This document shows, one piece after another, positions 35,343 through 44,251 of a stretch of DNA of 64,000 nucleotides; position 1 is the stretch's first letter, and each line of letters begins with the position of its first letter. Both the position numbers and the translations under genes were made by a program. The notes under the pieces were generated by a model that was not told where the DNA came from, ran no database searches, and saw only the letters and a list, made by a program, of their open reading frames with translations. The stretch comes from Microbacterium wangchenii (GTDB lineage Bacteria > Actinomycetota > Actinomycetes > Actinomycetales > Microbacteriaceae). The stretch is taken from contig NZ_CP038266.1 of NCBI RefSeq assembly GCF_004564355.1, positions 2,480,001 through 2,544,000 of the forward strand. Reading direction: 5' to 3'.

Positions 35343-38300
35343 TCAGGAGGCGGCGGCGGACTCGGCGGGGACGGGCTCGGGGAAGAGCTGGTCGAGCAGC
35401 TGCGCCGTCCACGCGATGAGCGCGGCATCCGAATCCGCCGCCGGAAGCGGTACGACAAGGGCCTCGCCACCGGCGACGACCTTGGCCTTGGGGTGCAGAC
35501 GCTGCAGGCGCACGCGCATCGAGTCGGGGAGGTTCGCCGGTGCCAGGCGCAGGTTCGGGCCCATCGCCACGACATCCGTGAGACCGGCACGCGCGGCGCG
35601 ACGGCGCAGGCGCGCCACCGCGATGAGGCCTTCCACTTCGCGCGGCGGTTCGCCGTAGCGGTCGCGCAGTTCGTCGACGACCGCGTCGATCGCGTCGTCC
35701 TTGGCGGTGGCGGATGCCGCGGCCGAGAGCTTCTGGTAGGCCTCAAGGCGCAGCCGCTCGCTGTCGATGTACGTCTCCGGCAGGCGCGCATCCACCGGAA
35801 GCTCCAGGCGCAGCTCGGTGGGTCCTTCGGTGTCCTCGCCGCGGAAGGTCGACACCGCCTCGCCGATCATGCGCAGGTACAGGTCGAAGCCCACTCCGGC
35901 GATGTGCCCGGCCTGCTCCGCGCCGAGCAGGTTTCCCGCGCCACGCAGCTCGAGGTCTTTCAGGGCCACCTGCATGCCGCTGCCCAGGTCGTTGTTGACC
36001 GCGATCGTCTCCAGGCGGTCGGCGGCGGTCTCCGACAGCGGCTTGGTGTCGTCGTAGAGGAAGTACGCGTAGGCGCGCTCCCGTGCGCGGCCCACGCGCC
36101 CGCGCAGCTGGTGCAGCTGCGACAGGCCGTACTTGTCGGCGCGATCGATGATGATCGTGTTCGCATTGGAGATGTCTAGCCCCGTCTCCACGATCGTCGT
36201 GCACACCAGCACGTCGGCCCGGCGCTCCCAGAAATCATCCACGACGTGCTCGAGCGCGTTCTCGCCCATCTGGCCGTGGGCGACGGCGATGCGGGCCTCG
36301 GGCACGAGTTCGGCGAGGTCGGCGGCGACCCGCTGGATCGACTTCACGCGGTTGTGCACGTAGAACACCTGGCCCTCGCGCAGCAGCTCCCGGCGGATGG
36401 CGGCGGCGATCTGCTTGTCGTTGCGCGGGCCCACGTACGACAGGATCGGGTGCCGGTCCTCAGGCGGGGTCTGCAGCGTGGACATCTCGCGGATGCCGGT
36501 GACGGCCATCTCGAGCGTCCGCGGAATGGGCGTGGCGCTCATCGCGAGGATGTCGACGTTCTTCTTGAGCTTCTTCAGCGCGTCCTTGTGCTCGACGCCG
36601 AACCGCTGCTCCTCGTCGATGATGAGAAGACCCAGGTCTTTGAACACGACCTTCTCGGTGAGGATGCGGTGCGTTCCGATCACCATGTCGATCGTGCCGT
36701 CGGTGAGACCGGCGAGGATCTCGCGGGCGTCCTTGTCGCTCTGGAACCGGGAGAGGGCGCGCACCTTGACGGGGAATCCGGCGAAGCGCTCAGTGAATGT
36801 CTCGGTGTGCTGTTTGACCAGCAGCGTGGTGGGGACGAGCATCGCCACCTGCTTGCCGTCCTGGATCGCCTTGAACGCCGCGCGCACGGCGACCTCGGTC
36901 TTCCCGAATCCCACGTCGCCCGACAGCAGCCGGTCCATCGGGATGGGCTTTTCCATGTCGGCTTTGATCTCGTCGATCGTCTGCAGCTGGTCCGGCGTCT
37001 CGGCGAAGGGGAACGCCTCTTCCAGCTCCCGCTGCCACGGGGTGTCGGGGCCGAACGCGTGGCCCTTGGATGCCATGCGCGCCGAATAGAGCTTCACCAG
37101 TTCGACGGCGATGTCGCGCACCGCCTTGCGCGCGCGGCCCTTGGCCTGCGCCCAGTCGCTGCCGCCCATCTTCGACAGGGTCGGGGCCTCGCCGCCGACA
37201 TAGCGCGAGAGGAGGTCGAGCTGATCGGTGGGGACGAACAGCTTGTCGCCCGGGTACCCGCGCTTGGAGGGGGCGTATTCCAGCACGACGTATTCGCGCG
37301 TGGTCTTGACGGGGTTGCGCCCACCGCTGGACACCTCGCGCTGAGCGAGTTCGACGAAGCGGCCGATGCCGTGAGTGGCATGCACCACGAAGTCGCCCGG
37401 CTTCAGCTGCAGCGGGTCGACGACGTTGCGGCGCCGGGAGGCGAGCTTCTTCACCACGCGGGCGTCGCTTCCGATCGTGCGCCCGTAGAACTCCGACTCG
37501 GTGAGCACGGCGAACCGCACCTCGGGCAACTGGAATCCGCGTTCCAGCGGCGCCGCGACCACGTGCACGACGCCGGGCTCGGGCGCGTGCAGCACGTCAT
37601 CCACGCGCCGGGCGGCGATCCCGCGCTCGGAGAGCACGTCGCGCGCGCGGTCGACCAGGCCGGCGCCGGATGCGGCGACCACGACGCTCCATCCCTCGGC
37701 GACGAGCTCGCCCACGTGAGTCGTGGCGCCCTCGACGTTGCCGTGGAAGGACGGCACCGCCTCACCGCGGATGCGGACCGTGGTGTCGTCGGTGTCGAGC
37801 CCTTCGGCGAAGGCATCCGCCGCGCCGGAGTCGAACGCCGACAGCGTCCACCACACGTCTCCGCGCTCGCGGGCGGCGTCGCGCAGCTGCCCCAGCGTCA
37901 GGAAGTCGCCGGCGCCCAGGTCGATCGGCGCGCGCGCCCCCGCCGTCGCCGCCGACCACGCCGCCTCCAGGAACTCCCGGTTGGTCTCGCCCAGGGTCTG
38001 CGCCCGGGCCGTGGCGCGCTCGGGGTCGACGAGGGCGACCGCGGCCTGACCGGGCAGGAAGTCCACCAGCGGCACCAGGGCGTCGACCAGGACCGGCATG
38101 AGCGACTCCATGCCGTCGGTCGGGATGCCCTCGCTCATGCGCTCGAGCATCGTGGCCAGTCCCGGCAACTCGTCCTTCAGGGCCTCGGCCCGCTCCCGCA
38201 CGTCGGCGGTCAGGAGCAGTTCGCGGCTGGGGATGAGGGTGACGCTGGGAACGGCGCCGGGAAGGGAACGCTGGTCGGCCACGGAGAACGCGCGGATCTC

Positions 38301-38924
38301 GTCCACTTCGTCGCCGAAGAAATCCACCCGCAGCGGGTGGTCGGCGTTCGGGGGGAACACGTCGAGGATGCCACCGCGCACGGCGAACTCGCCCCGGCGG
38401 GAGACCATGTCGACACGGTGGTAGGCCAGTTCGACCAGCCGCACCACGACGGCCTCGAGGTCGTGGCCCCGGCCCCCGACGGTCAGCTCGATCGCCTCGA
38501 CGTCCCCCAGGCCCGCCGCCAGCGGCTGCAGCGCGCTGCGCACCGACGCGGTCACCACGAGCGGGGCCGCACCATCCCACGCCGCGATGCGGCGGAGGAC
38601 GTCGATGCGCCGCCCGACCGTCTCGGGGCTCGGGCTCAGCCGCTCGTGCGGGAGCGTCTCCCACGCGGGGAAGTGCAGCACCTCGGCGCCGGGCAGAACG
38701 GCGGCGAGCGCCGGCCCGAGCGACTCCGCCCGTCGCCCCGTGGGGGCCACGACGAGAAGGCACCCCGGTCTGCCGTTCTCCCGGCGGCGCTCGACCAGCC
38801 CGGCGAGAACCGGCACATCGAGGCCGTCGACGAGGGAGAGGTCGAGGTCGGACACCGCCGCCGAGGCAGCGTCACGGAACGACTCCGCCTGCTCGAGGGC
38901 GCGAACGATTCCGGGGACTGTCAC
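35343..38924 (-). CDS. mfd: Transcription-repair coupling factor Mfd
   Basis: A 1193-residue ATP-dependent translocase that removes stalled RNA polymerase and recruits UvrA. Domains run in order: N-terminal UvrB-like module, RNA polymerase-interacting CarD-like domain (about 510-580, GDFVVHATHGIGRF), RecG-like motor with Walker A GDVGFGKTEVA and Walker B DEEQRFGVEHK, helicase C domain (IIDRADKYGLSQLHQLRGRVGR), and the TRCF C-terminal domain. Its TAGAAT box is 6 nt before the GTG. Confidence 0.97.
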   Translation of the reverse strand: MTVPGIVRALEQAESFRDAASAAVSDLDLSLVDGLDVPVLAGLVERRRENGRPGCLLVVAPTGRRAESLGPALAAVLPGAEVLHFPAWETLPHERLSPSPETVGRRIDVLRRIAAWDGAAPLVVTASVRSALQPLAAGLGDVEAIELTVGGRGHDLEAVVVRLVELAYHRVDMVSRRGEFAVRGGILDVFPPNADHPLRVDFFGDEVDEIRAFSVADQRSLPGAVPSVTLIPSRELLLTADVRERAEALKDELPGLATMLERMSEGIPTDGMESLMPVLVDALVPLVDFLPGQAAVALVDPERATARAQTLGETNREFLEAAWSAATAGARAPIDLGAGDFLTLGQLRDAARERGDVWWTLSAFDSGAADAFAEGLDTDDTTVRIRGEAVPSFHGNVEGATTHVGELVAEGWSVVVAASGAGLVDRARDVLSERGIAARRVDDVLHAPEPGVVHVVAAPLERGFQLPEVRFAVLTESEFYGRTIGSDARVVKKLASRRRNVVDPLQLKPGDFVVHATHGIGRFVELAQREVSSGGRNPVKTTREYVVLEYAPSKRGYPGDKLFVPTDQLDLLSRYVGGEAPTLSKMGGSDWAQAKGRARKAVRDIAVELVKLYSARMASKGHAFGPDTPWQRELEEAFPFAETPDQLQTIDEIKADMEKPIPMDRLLSGDVGFGKTEVAVRAAFKAIQDGKQVAMLVPTTLLVKQHTETFTERFAGFPVKVRALSRFQSDKDAREILAGLTDGTIDMVIGTHRILTEKVVFKDLGLLIIDEEQRFGVEHKDALKKLKKNVDILAMSATPIPRTLEMAVTGIREMSTLQTPPEDRHPILSYVGPRNDKQIAAAIRRELLREGQVFYVHNRVKSIQRVAADLAELVPEARIAVAHGQMGENALEHVVDDFWERRADVLVCTTIVETGLDISNANTIIIDRADKYGLSQLHQLRGRVGRARERAYAYFLYDDTKPLSETAADRLETIAVNNDLGSGMQVALKDLELRGAGNLLGAEQAGHIAGVGFDLYLRMIGEAVSTFRGEDTEGPTELRLELPVDARLPETYIDSERLRLEAYQKLSAAASATAKDDAIDAVVDELRDRYGEPPREVEGLIAVARLRRRAARAGLTDVVAMGPNLRLAPANLPDSMRVRLQRLHPKAKVVAGGEALVVPLPAADSDAALIAWTAQLLDQLFPEPVPAESAAAS

Positions 38925-38930
38925 CGAAAG

Positions 38931-38936
38931 ATTCTA
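38931..38936 (-). promoter_or_regulatory. -10 element (TAGAAT), leaderless mfd
   Basis: Minus-strand TAGAAT is 6 nt before the GTG at 38924; no ribosome-binding site is visible. Confidence 0.55.
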
Positions 38937-39029
38937 CGGCCCGCCCCGACATCCGGCGGTGCGGTCGATGGCCGCGACGGGCCACCCCTAGACTGACCGC
39001 GACATTGACCCGTGACAAAAGGAGCACTC

Positions 39030-39527
39030 ATGAGCAACACCTCACCCGACCCCGCCAATCAGCCCACGCCGCCGCCTGCCTATCCGGCGCCGTCGGCACC
39101 CGCCGGCGGGTACGCACCCGCGGCCGGGCAGCCCACCGGCAAGGAGAAGGGCCCGGCGCGCCTCGGGATCATCGCCTTCGCCGCCTCGCTGGCCGGTGCC
39201 GTCATCGGCTCGATCATCGCCTTCATCGCCGGTATGCAGTTCGGCGGTCTCGTCGCCTACACCGACAGTTCGGGGAACTTCTCCGGTGCGGTCCCGCCCG
39301 AGGCGGAGCAGATCGCCGTCACGTCGGTCGTGCTCGCCGTCGTCGCCTTCGTTGTGTGGGGCGCCCTCGCCCTGTGGGGCTTCATCCAGGGCATCATCGC
39401 GGCCGTGAAGAACCGCGGACGCGTGTGGGGCATCGTCGCCATCGTTCTCGCCGTCATCGGCGTCGGGGCTGTCTCGATGTTCTACGGCATCGGCGCCGCG
39501 GCAGGCGCCGCGCCCTACCTGGCGTGA
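39030..39527 (+). CDS. Hypothetical membrane protein with Pro/Ala-rich N-terminus (DUF4190-like)
   Basis: A 165-residue protein. The first 45 residues are Pro/Ala rich and probably disordered; then come about three helices (45-70, 95-120, 130-155), with a glycine-rich first helix. It resembles actinobacterial DUF4190-like membrane proteins in layout, without a firm assignment. AAAGGAG lies 8 nt before the ATG; a TAGACT upstream near 38990 would give a short leader. Confidence 0.7.
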   Translation: MSNTSPDPANQPTPPPAYPAPSAPAGGYAPAAGQPTGKEKGPARLGIIAFAASLAGAVIGSIIAFIAGMQFGGLVAYTDSSGNFSGAVPPEAEQIAVTSVVLAVVAFVVWGALALWGFIQGIIAAVKNRGRVWGIVAIVLAVIGVGAVSMFYGIGAAAGAAPYLA

Positions 39528-39533
39528 TCGCCG

Positions 39534-39574
39534 GCGGTTCCACGCGTCGCGCTCAGCGGGGCGCGTGGAACCGC
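39534..39574. terminator. 13-bp bidirectional terminator reaching into pth
   Basis: Perfect arms GCGGTTCCACGCG and CGCGTGGAACCGC with a 15-nt loop. The right arm encodes the last residues of Pth (RFHA); the stop codon lies in the loop. It serves both convergent genes. Confidence 0.7.
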
Positions 39575-40134
39575 TGCTGCGCGGCCAGCAGTCCCTCGTC
39601 CACGACGAGCTCCACCGCATCCGCGGCATCCACGATCAGATTGGGCAGCGTCGCCCGCTCACCCGCACCGAAGGGTTCGAGCACCCAGTCGGCCGGATCC
39701 TGGCGACCCGGCGGCCGCCCGATGCCCACGCGCACGCGCACGAACTCCGGCGTGCCCAGGGCCTTCGCCACATCCCGCACCCCGTTGTGGCCCCCGGCAC
39801 CCCCGCCGATCTTGAGCTTGAGGGTGTCGAAGGGGATGTCGAGTTCGTCGTGCACCACGACGATGTGGTCGGCATCGATCCCGTAGTACTTCGCGAGATT
39901 GGCCACCGGGCCGCCCGAGACGTTCATGAAGCTGAGCGGCTTGGCCAGCACGAGCTTGGCCCCGCCCGGTCGCAGCCACGACTCGGCCACAGCGGCGTGG
40001 GCCTTGTGGGAGGTGAACCGCTCGCCGCGGCGACGCGCGAGCTCGTCCAACACCATCTGCCCCACGTTGTGCCGCGTGCTCTCGTACCGGGGACCTGGGT
40101 TGCCCAGGCCCACGATCAACCATGTCTCAGCCAT
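39553..40134 (-). CDS. pth: Peptidyl-tRNA hydrolase
   Basis: A 193-residue enzyme that releases peptides from prematurely dropped peptidyl-tRNA. It has [18 protein letters not shown] (catalytic His and Asn10-type residues), FMNVSGG and the [25 protein letters not shown] signature. ATG at 40134 is chosen with GGGAGG 9 nt upstream; three closely spaced in-frame ATGs make the exact start uncertain by 2-3 codons. The order mfd-pth-rplY is a common actinobacterial arrangement. Confidence 0.96.
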   Translation of the reverse strand: MAETWLIVGLGNPGPRYESTRHNVGQMVLDELARRRGERFTSHKAHAAVAESWLRPGGAKLVLAKPLSFMNVSGGPVANLAKYYGIDADHIVVVHDELDIPFDTLKLKIGGGAGGHNGVRDVAKALGTPEFVRVRVGIGRPPGRQDPADWVLEPFGAGERATLPNLIVDAADAVELVVDEGLLAAQQRFHAPR

Positions 40135-40166
40135 CGACATCATCCTCCCGGATCCCCGCACAGACG

Positions 40167-40195
40167 CCGAAGGGGCGCACGAGGCGCCCCTTCGG
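40167..40195 (-). terminator. 12-bp hairpin terminator between rplY and pth
   Basis: Perfect arms CCGAAGGGGCGC and GCGCCCCTTCGG with a 5-nt loop, 15 bp past the rplY stop. It would separate rplY from pth transcription or attenuate it. Confidence 0.7.
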
Positions 40196-40209
40196 GAAGA
40201 TCGGACCGG

Positions 40210-40833
40210 TCACTCGGACTCGGCGGCCTCCTCGGACTGCTCCTCGGCCACTGCGGCATCGGCCTCGGCGATCTCGTCCTCGGCGGCGAGCGTCGCGGAC
40301 GGGACCGACACGCCGACGATCAGCGTCTCCGGGTCGGCGATCAGCACGGAGCCGGCCGGCAGGGTCAGGTCGGCGGCGGTGATGTGCGTGCCGTCCTCCA
40401 GGCCCTCGACGCTGACCTCGATCGACTCGGGCAGGTGGGTGGCCTCGGCCTCGATGAGGATCGTCGTGGCGTCGAGGTTCGCGATGGTGCCGGGGGCCGA
40501 CTCACCGGTGACGATGATCGGGACGTCGACGGACACCTTCTCACCCTTCTTCACCACGAGAAGGTCCATGTGCTCGATGATCTGGTGCACAGGGTCCTTC
40601 TGCACGTCCTTGACGAGGGCGTACTGGCTCGTACCGGCCACGTCCAGGTCGAGCAGCGCGTTGGCGCGGCGGATGAGCAGCGACACCTGGTGGCCGGGAA
40701 GGGCGAGGTGGATGGGGTCAGCGCCGTGGCCGTACAGCACGGCCGGGATCTTCCCGGTGGCGCGCAGGCGGCGGGCGTGGCCCTTGCCGAAGTTCTCACG
40801 CAGCTCGGCGTGGACCTTGTTGTCTTCCGACAT
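40210..40833 (-). CDS. rplY: 50S ribosomal protein bL25 (general stress protein Ctc form)
   Basis: A 207-residue bL25/CTC protein. The N-terminal 5S rRNA-binding domain (about 1-95; LRENFGKGHARRLRATGKIPAVLYGHG) is followed by the TL5 beta-barrel domain (about 96-185) and an acidic Glu/Ala-rich tail. AAGGAG lies upstream of the ATG at 40833. A TAGGCT at 40987-40992 would give an unusually long leader of about 145 nt. Confidence 0.96.
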   Translation of the reverse strand: MSEDNKVHAELRENFGKGHARRLRATGKIPAVLYGHGADPIHLALPGHQVSLLIRRANALLDLDVAGTSQYALVKDVQKDPVHQIIEHMDLLVVKKGEKVSVDVPIIVTGESAPGTIANLDATTILIEAEATHLPESIEVSVEGLEDGTHITAADLTLPAGSVLIADPETLIVGVSVPSATLAAEDEIAEADAAVAEEQSEEAAESE

Positions 40834-40992
40834 GTTGGATTCTCCTTGCGGGCACACGGGCCCGATGTGGGGTCTGGTTTCGACTCGAACGCGAGCGCGT
40901 GAGGAAAGCCGTGAGCCTGCTTCACCGCGTCGATCACGGACGCGTCGCCCTGGGCGGACGCATCCCTCGCCGAAGTATGTGTCTCCAGCCTA
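40834..40992 (-). promoter_or_regulatory. rplY promoter and long leader with a short uORF
   Basis: The -10 TAGGCT (minus, 40987-40992) is about 153 nt before the rplY start. The leader contains a 9-codon uORF (40963-40934, MRPPRATRP, stop). Ribosomal-protein leaders are often autoregulatory, but I recognise no known structure here. Confidence 0.4.
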
Positions 40993-41039
40993 CCAGCGGC
41001 CCCGATACGATGAGGACGCAGCCGATATACGGAGGACCC

Positions 41040-41162
41040 ATGCCCGCGGAATTCTTCTCGCACCTGATGCTGTGGATCGTCGGCGGCATCGCCGCAGTCG
41101 GTCTCCTCGGCACCATCGGGGCGTTCTGGTCGCTCGGCCGCTCCGGCTACCGCAACGACTGA
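41040..41162 (+). CDS. 40-residue single-helix membrane microprotein
   Basis: A short ORF starting at ATG 41040 with GGAGG 4 nt upstream and a TACGAT -10 element at 41006-41011. It encodes one membrane helix (about 8-28, MLWIVGGIAAVGLLGTIGAFW) followed by SLGRSGYRND. A strong hairpin terminator lies 8 bp past the stop. Its own promoter, ribosome-binding site and terminator support it as real despite its size. Function unknown. Confidence 0.6.
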   Translation: MPAEFFSHLMLWIVGGIAAVGLLGTIGAFWSLGRSGYRND

Positions 41163-41170
41163 CCCCCGCC

Positions 41171-41199
41171 GCGCAGCCCCCGAGCTCCGGGGGCTGCGC
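41171..41199 (+). terminator. Hairpin terminator after the 40-residue ORF
   Basis: Perfect 11-bp stem GCGCAGCCCCC / GGGGGCTGCGC with a 7-nt loop, between the small ORF and gnd. Confidence 0.7.
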
Positions 41200-41229
41200 C
41201 GATTCCGCCCCCGAAGACCAGGAGCCCGC

Positions 41230-42834
41230 GTGTCCGCAAGCGATCCCGCCCAGACTCAGCTGTCCACCGATCAGGATCAGGCACCGGACGAGGCCACCAC
41301 CGAGCACGAGGGCGCACCCGCGCCCGAAGACGTCCCCCGCCCCACGACCGAGGCGGGTAGCGACGCCCCCGCCGACGGCAGCGGGACCGCCAACATCGGC
41401 GTCGTCGGCCTCGCGGTGATGGGGTCCAATCTCGCCCGCAACCTCGCCAGCCGCGAAGGCAATACCGTCGCGGTGCTCAACCGTTCCCGCTCCAAGACGG
41501 ACGAACTGGTCGCCGCCCACCCGGAAGCCGGATTCGTCCCCGCGTTCTCGTACGAGGAGTTCGCCGGGTCGCTGCAGCGCCCGCGCACCGCGGTCATCAT
41601 GGTCAAGGCCGGTGGCGCGACGGACGCGGTCATCGAAGAGCTCGTGCGCGTGTTCGAACCCGGCGACATCATCGTCGACGGCGGCAACGCGCTGTTCACC
41701 GACACCATCCGACGCGAGAAGGCGGTGCGCGAGACGGGGATCAACTTCGTCGGCATGGGCGTCTCCGGCGGTGAGGAGGGCGCGCTGAACGGCCCGTCGC
41801 TCATGCCGGGCGGGTCGGACGAGTCCTGGGCCACGCTGGGCCCCATCCTGCGCTCGATCGCCGCGGTCGCCGACGGCGAACCGTGCGTGACGCACGTCGG
41901 CCACGACGGCGCCGGGCACTTCGTGAAGATGGTGCACAACGGCATCGAGTACGCCGACATGCAGCTGATCGCCGAGGCGTACGACCTCATCCGCCGCGGC
42001 ACCGGCAAGAGCCCCGCCGAGATCGCGGATGTGTTCGCCGAGTGGAACCGCGGTGAACTCGAGTCGTACCTCATCGAGATCACCGCGGAAGTGCTGCGGC
42101 AGGTGGACGCCGGAACCGGCCGCCCGCTCGTGGACCTCATCGTCGATCAGGCCGGGGCCAAGGGCACCGGCGCGTGGACCGTGCAGACGGCGCTGAGCCT
42201 GGGCGTACCGGTCTCCGGGATCGCCGAGGCCACCTTCGCCCGGTCGCTGTCCAGCCACCCCGAGCAGCGCGAGGTCTCCCGCGAACTGCCGGGACCCGCG
42301 GAGGACTCGCGCGACGCGCTGCGCGTGGACGACGTGGACGCCTTCATCGAGAAGATCCGCCTCGCCCTGTACGCATCCAAGATCGTCGCGTACTCGCAGG
42401 GCTTCGACGAGATCCGCGCGGGGGCGGCCGAGTACGGGTGGAACATCGACCTCGGCCGGATCGCGGCCATCTGGCGCGGCGGGTGCATCATCCGGGCGCA
42501 GTTCCTCAACCGCATCACCGAGGCCTACGCCGCCACGCCGGAGCTGCCGGTGCTGCTGACGGCCCCTTACTTCGTGGACGCGCTCACGCGGGCGCAGTCG
42601 GCCTGGCGTGACGTCGTGGCCACCTCCGCGCGCGCGGGCATCCCGGCGCCGGCCTTCTCGTCGTCGCTGGCGTATTACGACGGGCTGCGCGCCGAGCGCC
42701 TGCCGGCCGCGCTCATCCAGGGACAGCGCGATTTCTTCGGCGCGCACACCTACAAGCGCATCGACAAGCCGGGCACCTTCCACACGCTGTGGTCGGGCGA
42801 CCGCACCGAGATCGAGGCCGAAGACACGCACTGA
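41230..42834 (+). CDS. gnd: 6-phosphogluconate dehydrogenase (decarboxylating)
   Basis: A 534-residue oxidative pentose phosphate enzyme giving ribulose-5-phosphate, CO2 and NADPH. The Rossmann motif is IGVVGLAVMGSNLA; catalytic segments are GMGVSGGEEGA, with HFVKMVHNGIEY, and the C-terminal domain has the IWRGGCIIRAQFL motif. The first 53 residues are an acidic Ala/Pro/Thr-rich extension ahead of the Rossmann fold, absent from the usual ~470-residue enzyme; the GTG at 41230 has AGGAG upstream, supporting the long form. Confidence 0.95.
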   Translation: MSASDPAQTQLSTDQDQAPDEATTEHEGAPAPEDVPRPTTEAGSDAPADGSGTANIGVVGLAVMGSNLARNLASREGNTVAVLNRSRSKTDELVAAHPEAGFVPAFSYEEFAGSLQRPRTAVIMVKAGGATDAVIEELVRVFEPGDIIVDGGNALFTDTIRREKAVRETGINFVGMGVSGGEEGALNGPSLMPGGSDESWATLGPILRSIAAVADGEPCVTHVGHDGAGHFVKMVHNGIEYADMQLIAEAYDLIRRGTGKSPAEIADVFAEWNRGELESYLIEITAEVLRQVDAGTGRPLVDLIVDQAGAKGTGAWTVQTALSLGVPVSGIAEATFARSLSSHPEQREVSRELPGPAEDSRDALRVDDVDAFIEKIRLALYASKIVAYSQGFDEIRAGAAEYGWNIDLGRIAAIWRGGCIIRAQFLNRITEAYAATPELPVLLTAPYFVDALTRAQSAWRDVVATSARAGIPAPAFSSSLAYYDGLRAERLPAALIQGQRDFFGAHTYKRIDKPGTFHTLWSGDRTEIEAEDTH

Positions 42835-42841
42835 CCGCTCA

Positions 42842-44191
42842 TCATGACGTGCCGTCCGCGATCGCGGGCGGCACGTTGTGGTTACGGCGGAACAGATTGC
42901 CCGGGTCCCACGTCCGCTTGATCGCCGCGAGGCGCGACCAGACCGGCTCCGGGTACATCCGGCGGGCCCACTCCGGATCGGTCGAGACGCTGAAGTTGGC
43001 GTACCGCGCCAGTCCGTGCGCCTCGATGCCGGCCCACTCCCGCTCGGCGGCGGCGACGCCCTCCGCATCCAGCAGTCCCGGCACGTCGAAGGCCCCGGCC
43101 ATCGCGAACCACGTGGCCGACCGGGCCGGGAAGGGAGTGTCCCCGGCGGGCACGTCGCCGTACGCACCCCCCAGCGAACGCAGCAGCACGACCGCCGCCG
43201 GCCGCGTGGCGCGGAACGTCACGAGCGCGTCGATGACGTCGTCGCCGAGCTCGGGCAGCAGCGTGTTGCCGCCGATGAAACCGGGCGGGGGCTGGTCGGG
43301 ATCGTACCCGGGCATCTCCATGAGCACGTCGGGGTAGGCGCGCACCTCGATCTCCTCCGCGACCACGCCGGGCACCGCCAGCACCGGCTCCAGGAAGGCA
43401 CGCGTGGCCGCGACGTCGGTGTCGATCCCGCACAGCGTGATCGTCGCGCCCGCGGGGGCGTTGGGGTCCATCGCCGGCACGTCCATGTACGTCACGGTGA
43501 ACCCGCGCGCCGCGTCGCGCATCAGATCGCGCAGCACCCGCAGGGTCGCGCCCGCGTCGCCGGAGATCCGCAGCACCGCGAACACGATGTCCCGCAGCGG
43601 GTGGGCGAGGAAGTCGAACCGCGTGACGACGCCGACGTTGCCTCCGCCGCCGCGCAGGGCCCAGAACAGGTCGGGATGCTCCGTGGCCGAGGCCTCCACG
43701 ACCTCGCCCGAGGCGGTCACCACCTGCGCGCCGACGAGCTGGTCGGCCGCGAGCCCCCACGCCCGCACCATCCAGCCGACCCCGCCGCCCAGCGTCAGTC
43801 CTGCCACGCCCACCGAGGCGGTGTCGCCCGAGCTGAGACCGAGCCCCTCCCCCGCCAGGGCCCGGGCGACCTCGCCCCACGTGGCTCCCCCGCCCACCGA
43901 CACCCGGCCGGTGGCGGCGTCGGCGCGGATGTCGCGGAGGGCCGCGAGGTCGATGAGGACGCCACCGGGGACGCTCCCCCACGCGCTGTGCCCGCCGCCG
44001 CGCACACCGACGGGGAGGTTGTGCGCGGCGGCGTAGGCCACCCCTGCACGGACGTCTTCGACGTCGGCGGCCCGCACGATGAGGTCGGGCTCGCCGATAC
44101 CCGAGTGGAACAGCCGCGCCCGATCCCAATCGGGATCGCCGGGTCGCACGAGCGCGCCGCTCACGCGCGCCGAGAGTTCTGTCGTGTTCAT
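42842..44191 (-). CDS. BBE-type FAD-binding oxidoreductase
   Basis: A 449-residue flavoenzyme of the berberine-bridge/6-hydroxynicotine oxidase type. The PCMH FAD domain has GVRGGGHSAWGS, whose His is the covalent 8-alpha-FAD site, and TLGGGVGWMVRAWGLAADQLVGA. No CxxxxC second flavin attachment is seen. The C-terminal BBE motif is WDPGNLFRRNHNV. The substrate is unknown. TACCGT lies 7 nt before the ATG, divergent from the epimerase, with which it may be functionally paired. Confidence 0.9.
   Translation of the reverse strand: MNTTELSARVSGALVRPGDPDWDRARLFHSGIGEPDLIVRAADVEDVRAGVAYAAAHNLPVGVRGGGHSAWGSVPGGVLIDLAALRDIRADAATGRVSVGGGATWGEVARALAGEGLGLSSGDTASVGVAGLTLGGGVGWMVRAWGLAADQLVGAQVVTASGEVVEASATEHPDLFWALRGGGGNVGVVTRFDFLAHPLRDIVFAVLRISGDAGATLRVLRDLMRDAARGFTVTYMDVPAMDPNAPAGATITLCGIDTDVAATRAFLEPVLAVPGVVAEEIEVRAYPDVLMEMPGYDPDQPPPGFIGGNTLLPELGDDVIDALVTFRATRPAAVVLLRSLGGAYGDVPAGDTPFPARSATWFAMAGAFDVPGLLDAEGVAAAEREWAGIEAHGLARYANFSVSTDPEWARRMYPEPVWSRLAAIKRTWDPGNLFRRNHNVPPAIADGTS
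42847..42876. terminator. 14-bp hairpin at the gnd/BBE junction, inside coding sequence
   Basis: ACGTGCCGTCCGCG-AT-CGCGGGCGGCACGT forms a 14-bp stem with one G-U wobble. It lies in the last codons of the BBE gene and 13 bp past the gnd stop, so one hairpin can serve both convergent genes. Confidence 0.65.
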
Positions 44192-44198
44192 GCGCCAC

Positions 44199-44204
44199 AC
44201 GGTA
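44199..44204 (-). promoter_or_regulatory. -10 element (TACCGT), BBE-type gene
   Basis: Minus-strand TACCGT is 7 nt before the ATG at 44191. Confidence 0.4.
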
Positions 44205-44239
44205 GACCCGGGCGCCGACACAGGGAAGAACGGCAGGTC

Positions 44240-44245
44240 TAGGGT
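44240..44245 (+). promoter_or_regulatory. -10 element (TAGGGT), leaderless epimerase gene
   Basis: TAGGGT is 6 nt before the GTG at 44252. Confidence 0.5.
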
Positions 44246-44251
44246 CGTCGT

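Noticed and set aside
36246..38996. A 916-codon open frame antisense to mfd
   Set aside because: The translation is Arg/His/Asp-rich with no recognisable domain and mirrors the codon bias of mfd, which has all its motifs on the other strand.
42834..42842. A separate intergenic terminator between gnd and the BBE gene
   Set aside because: Only 7 bp separate the stops; the only hairpin is inside the BBE coding sequence.
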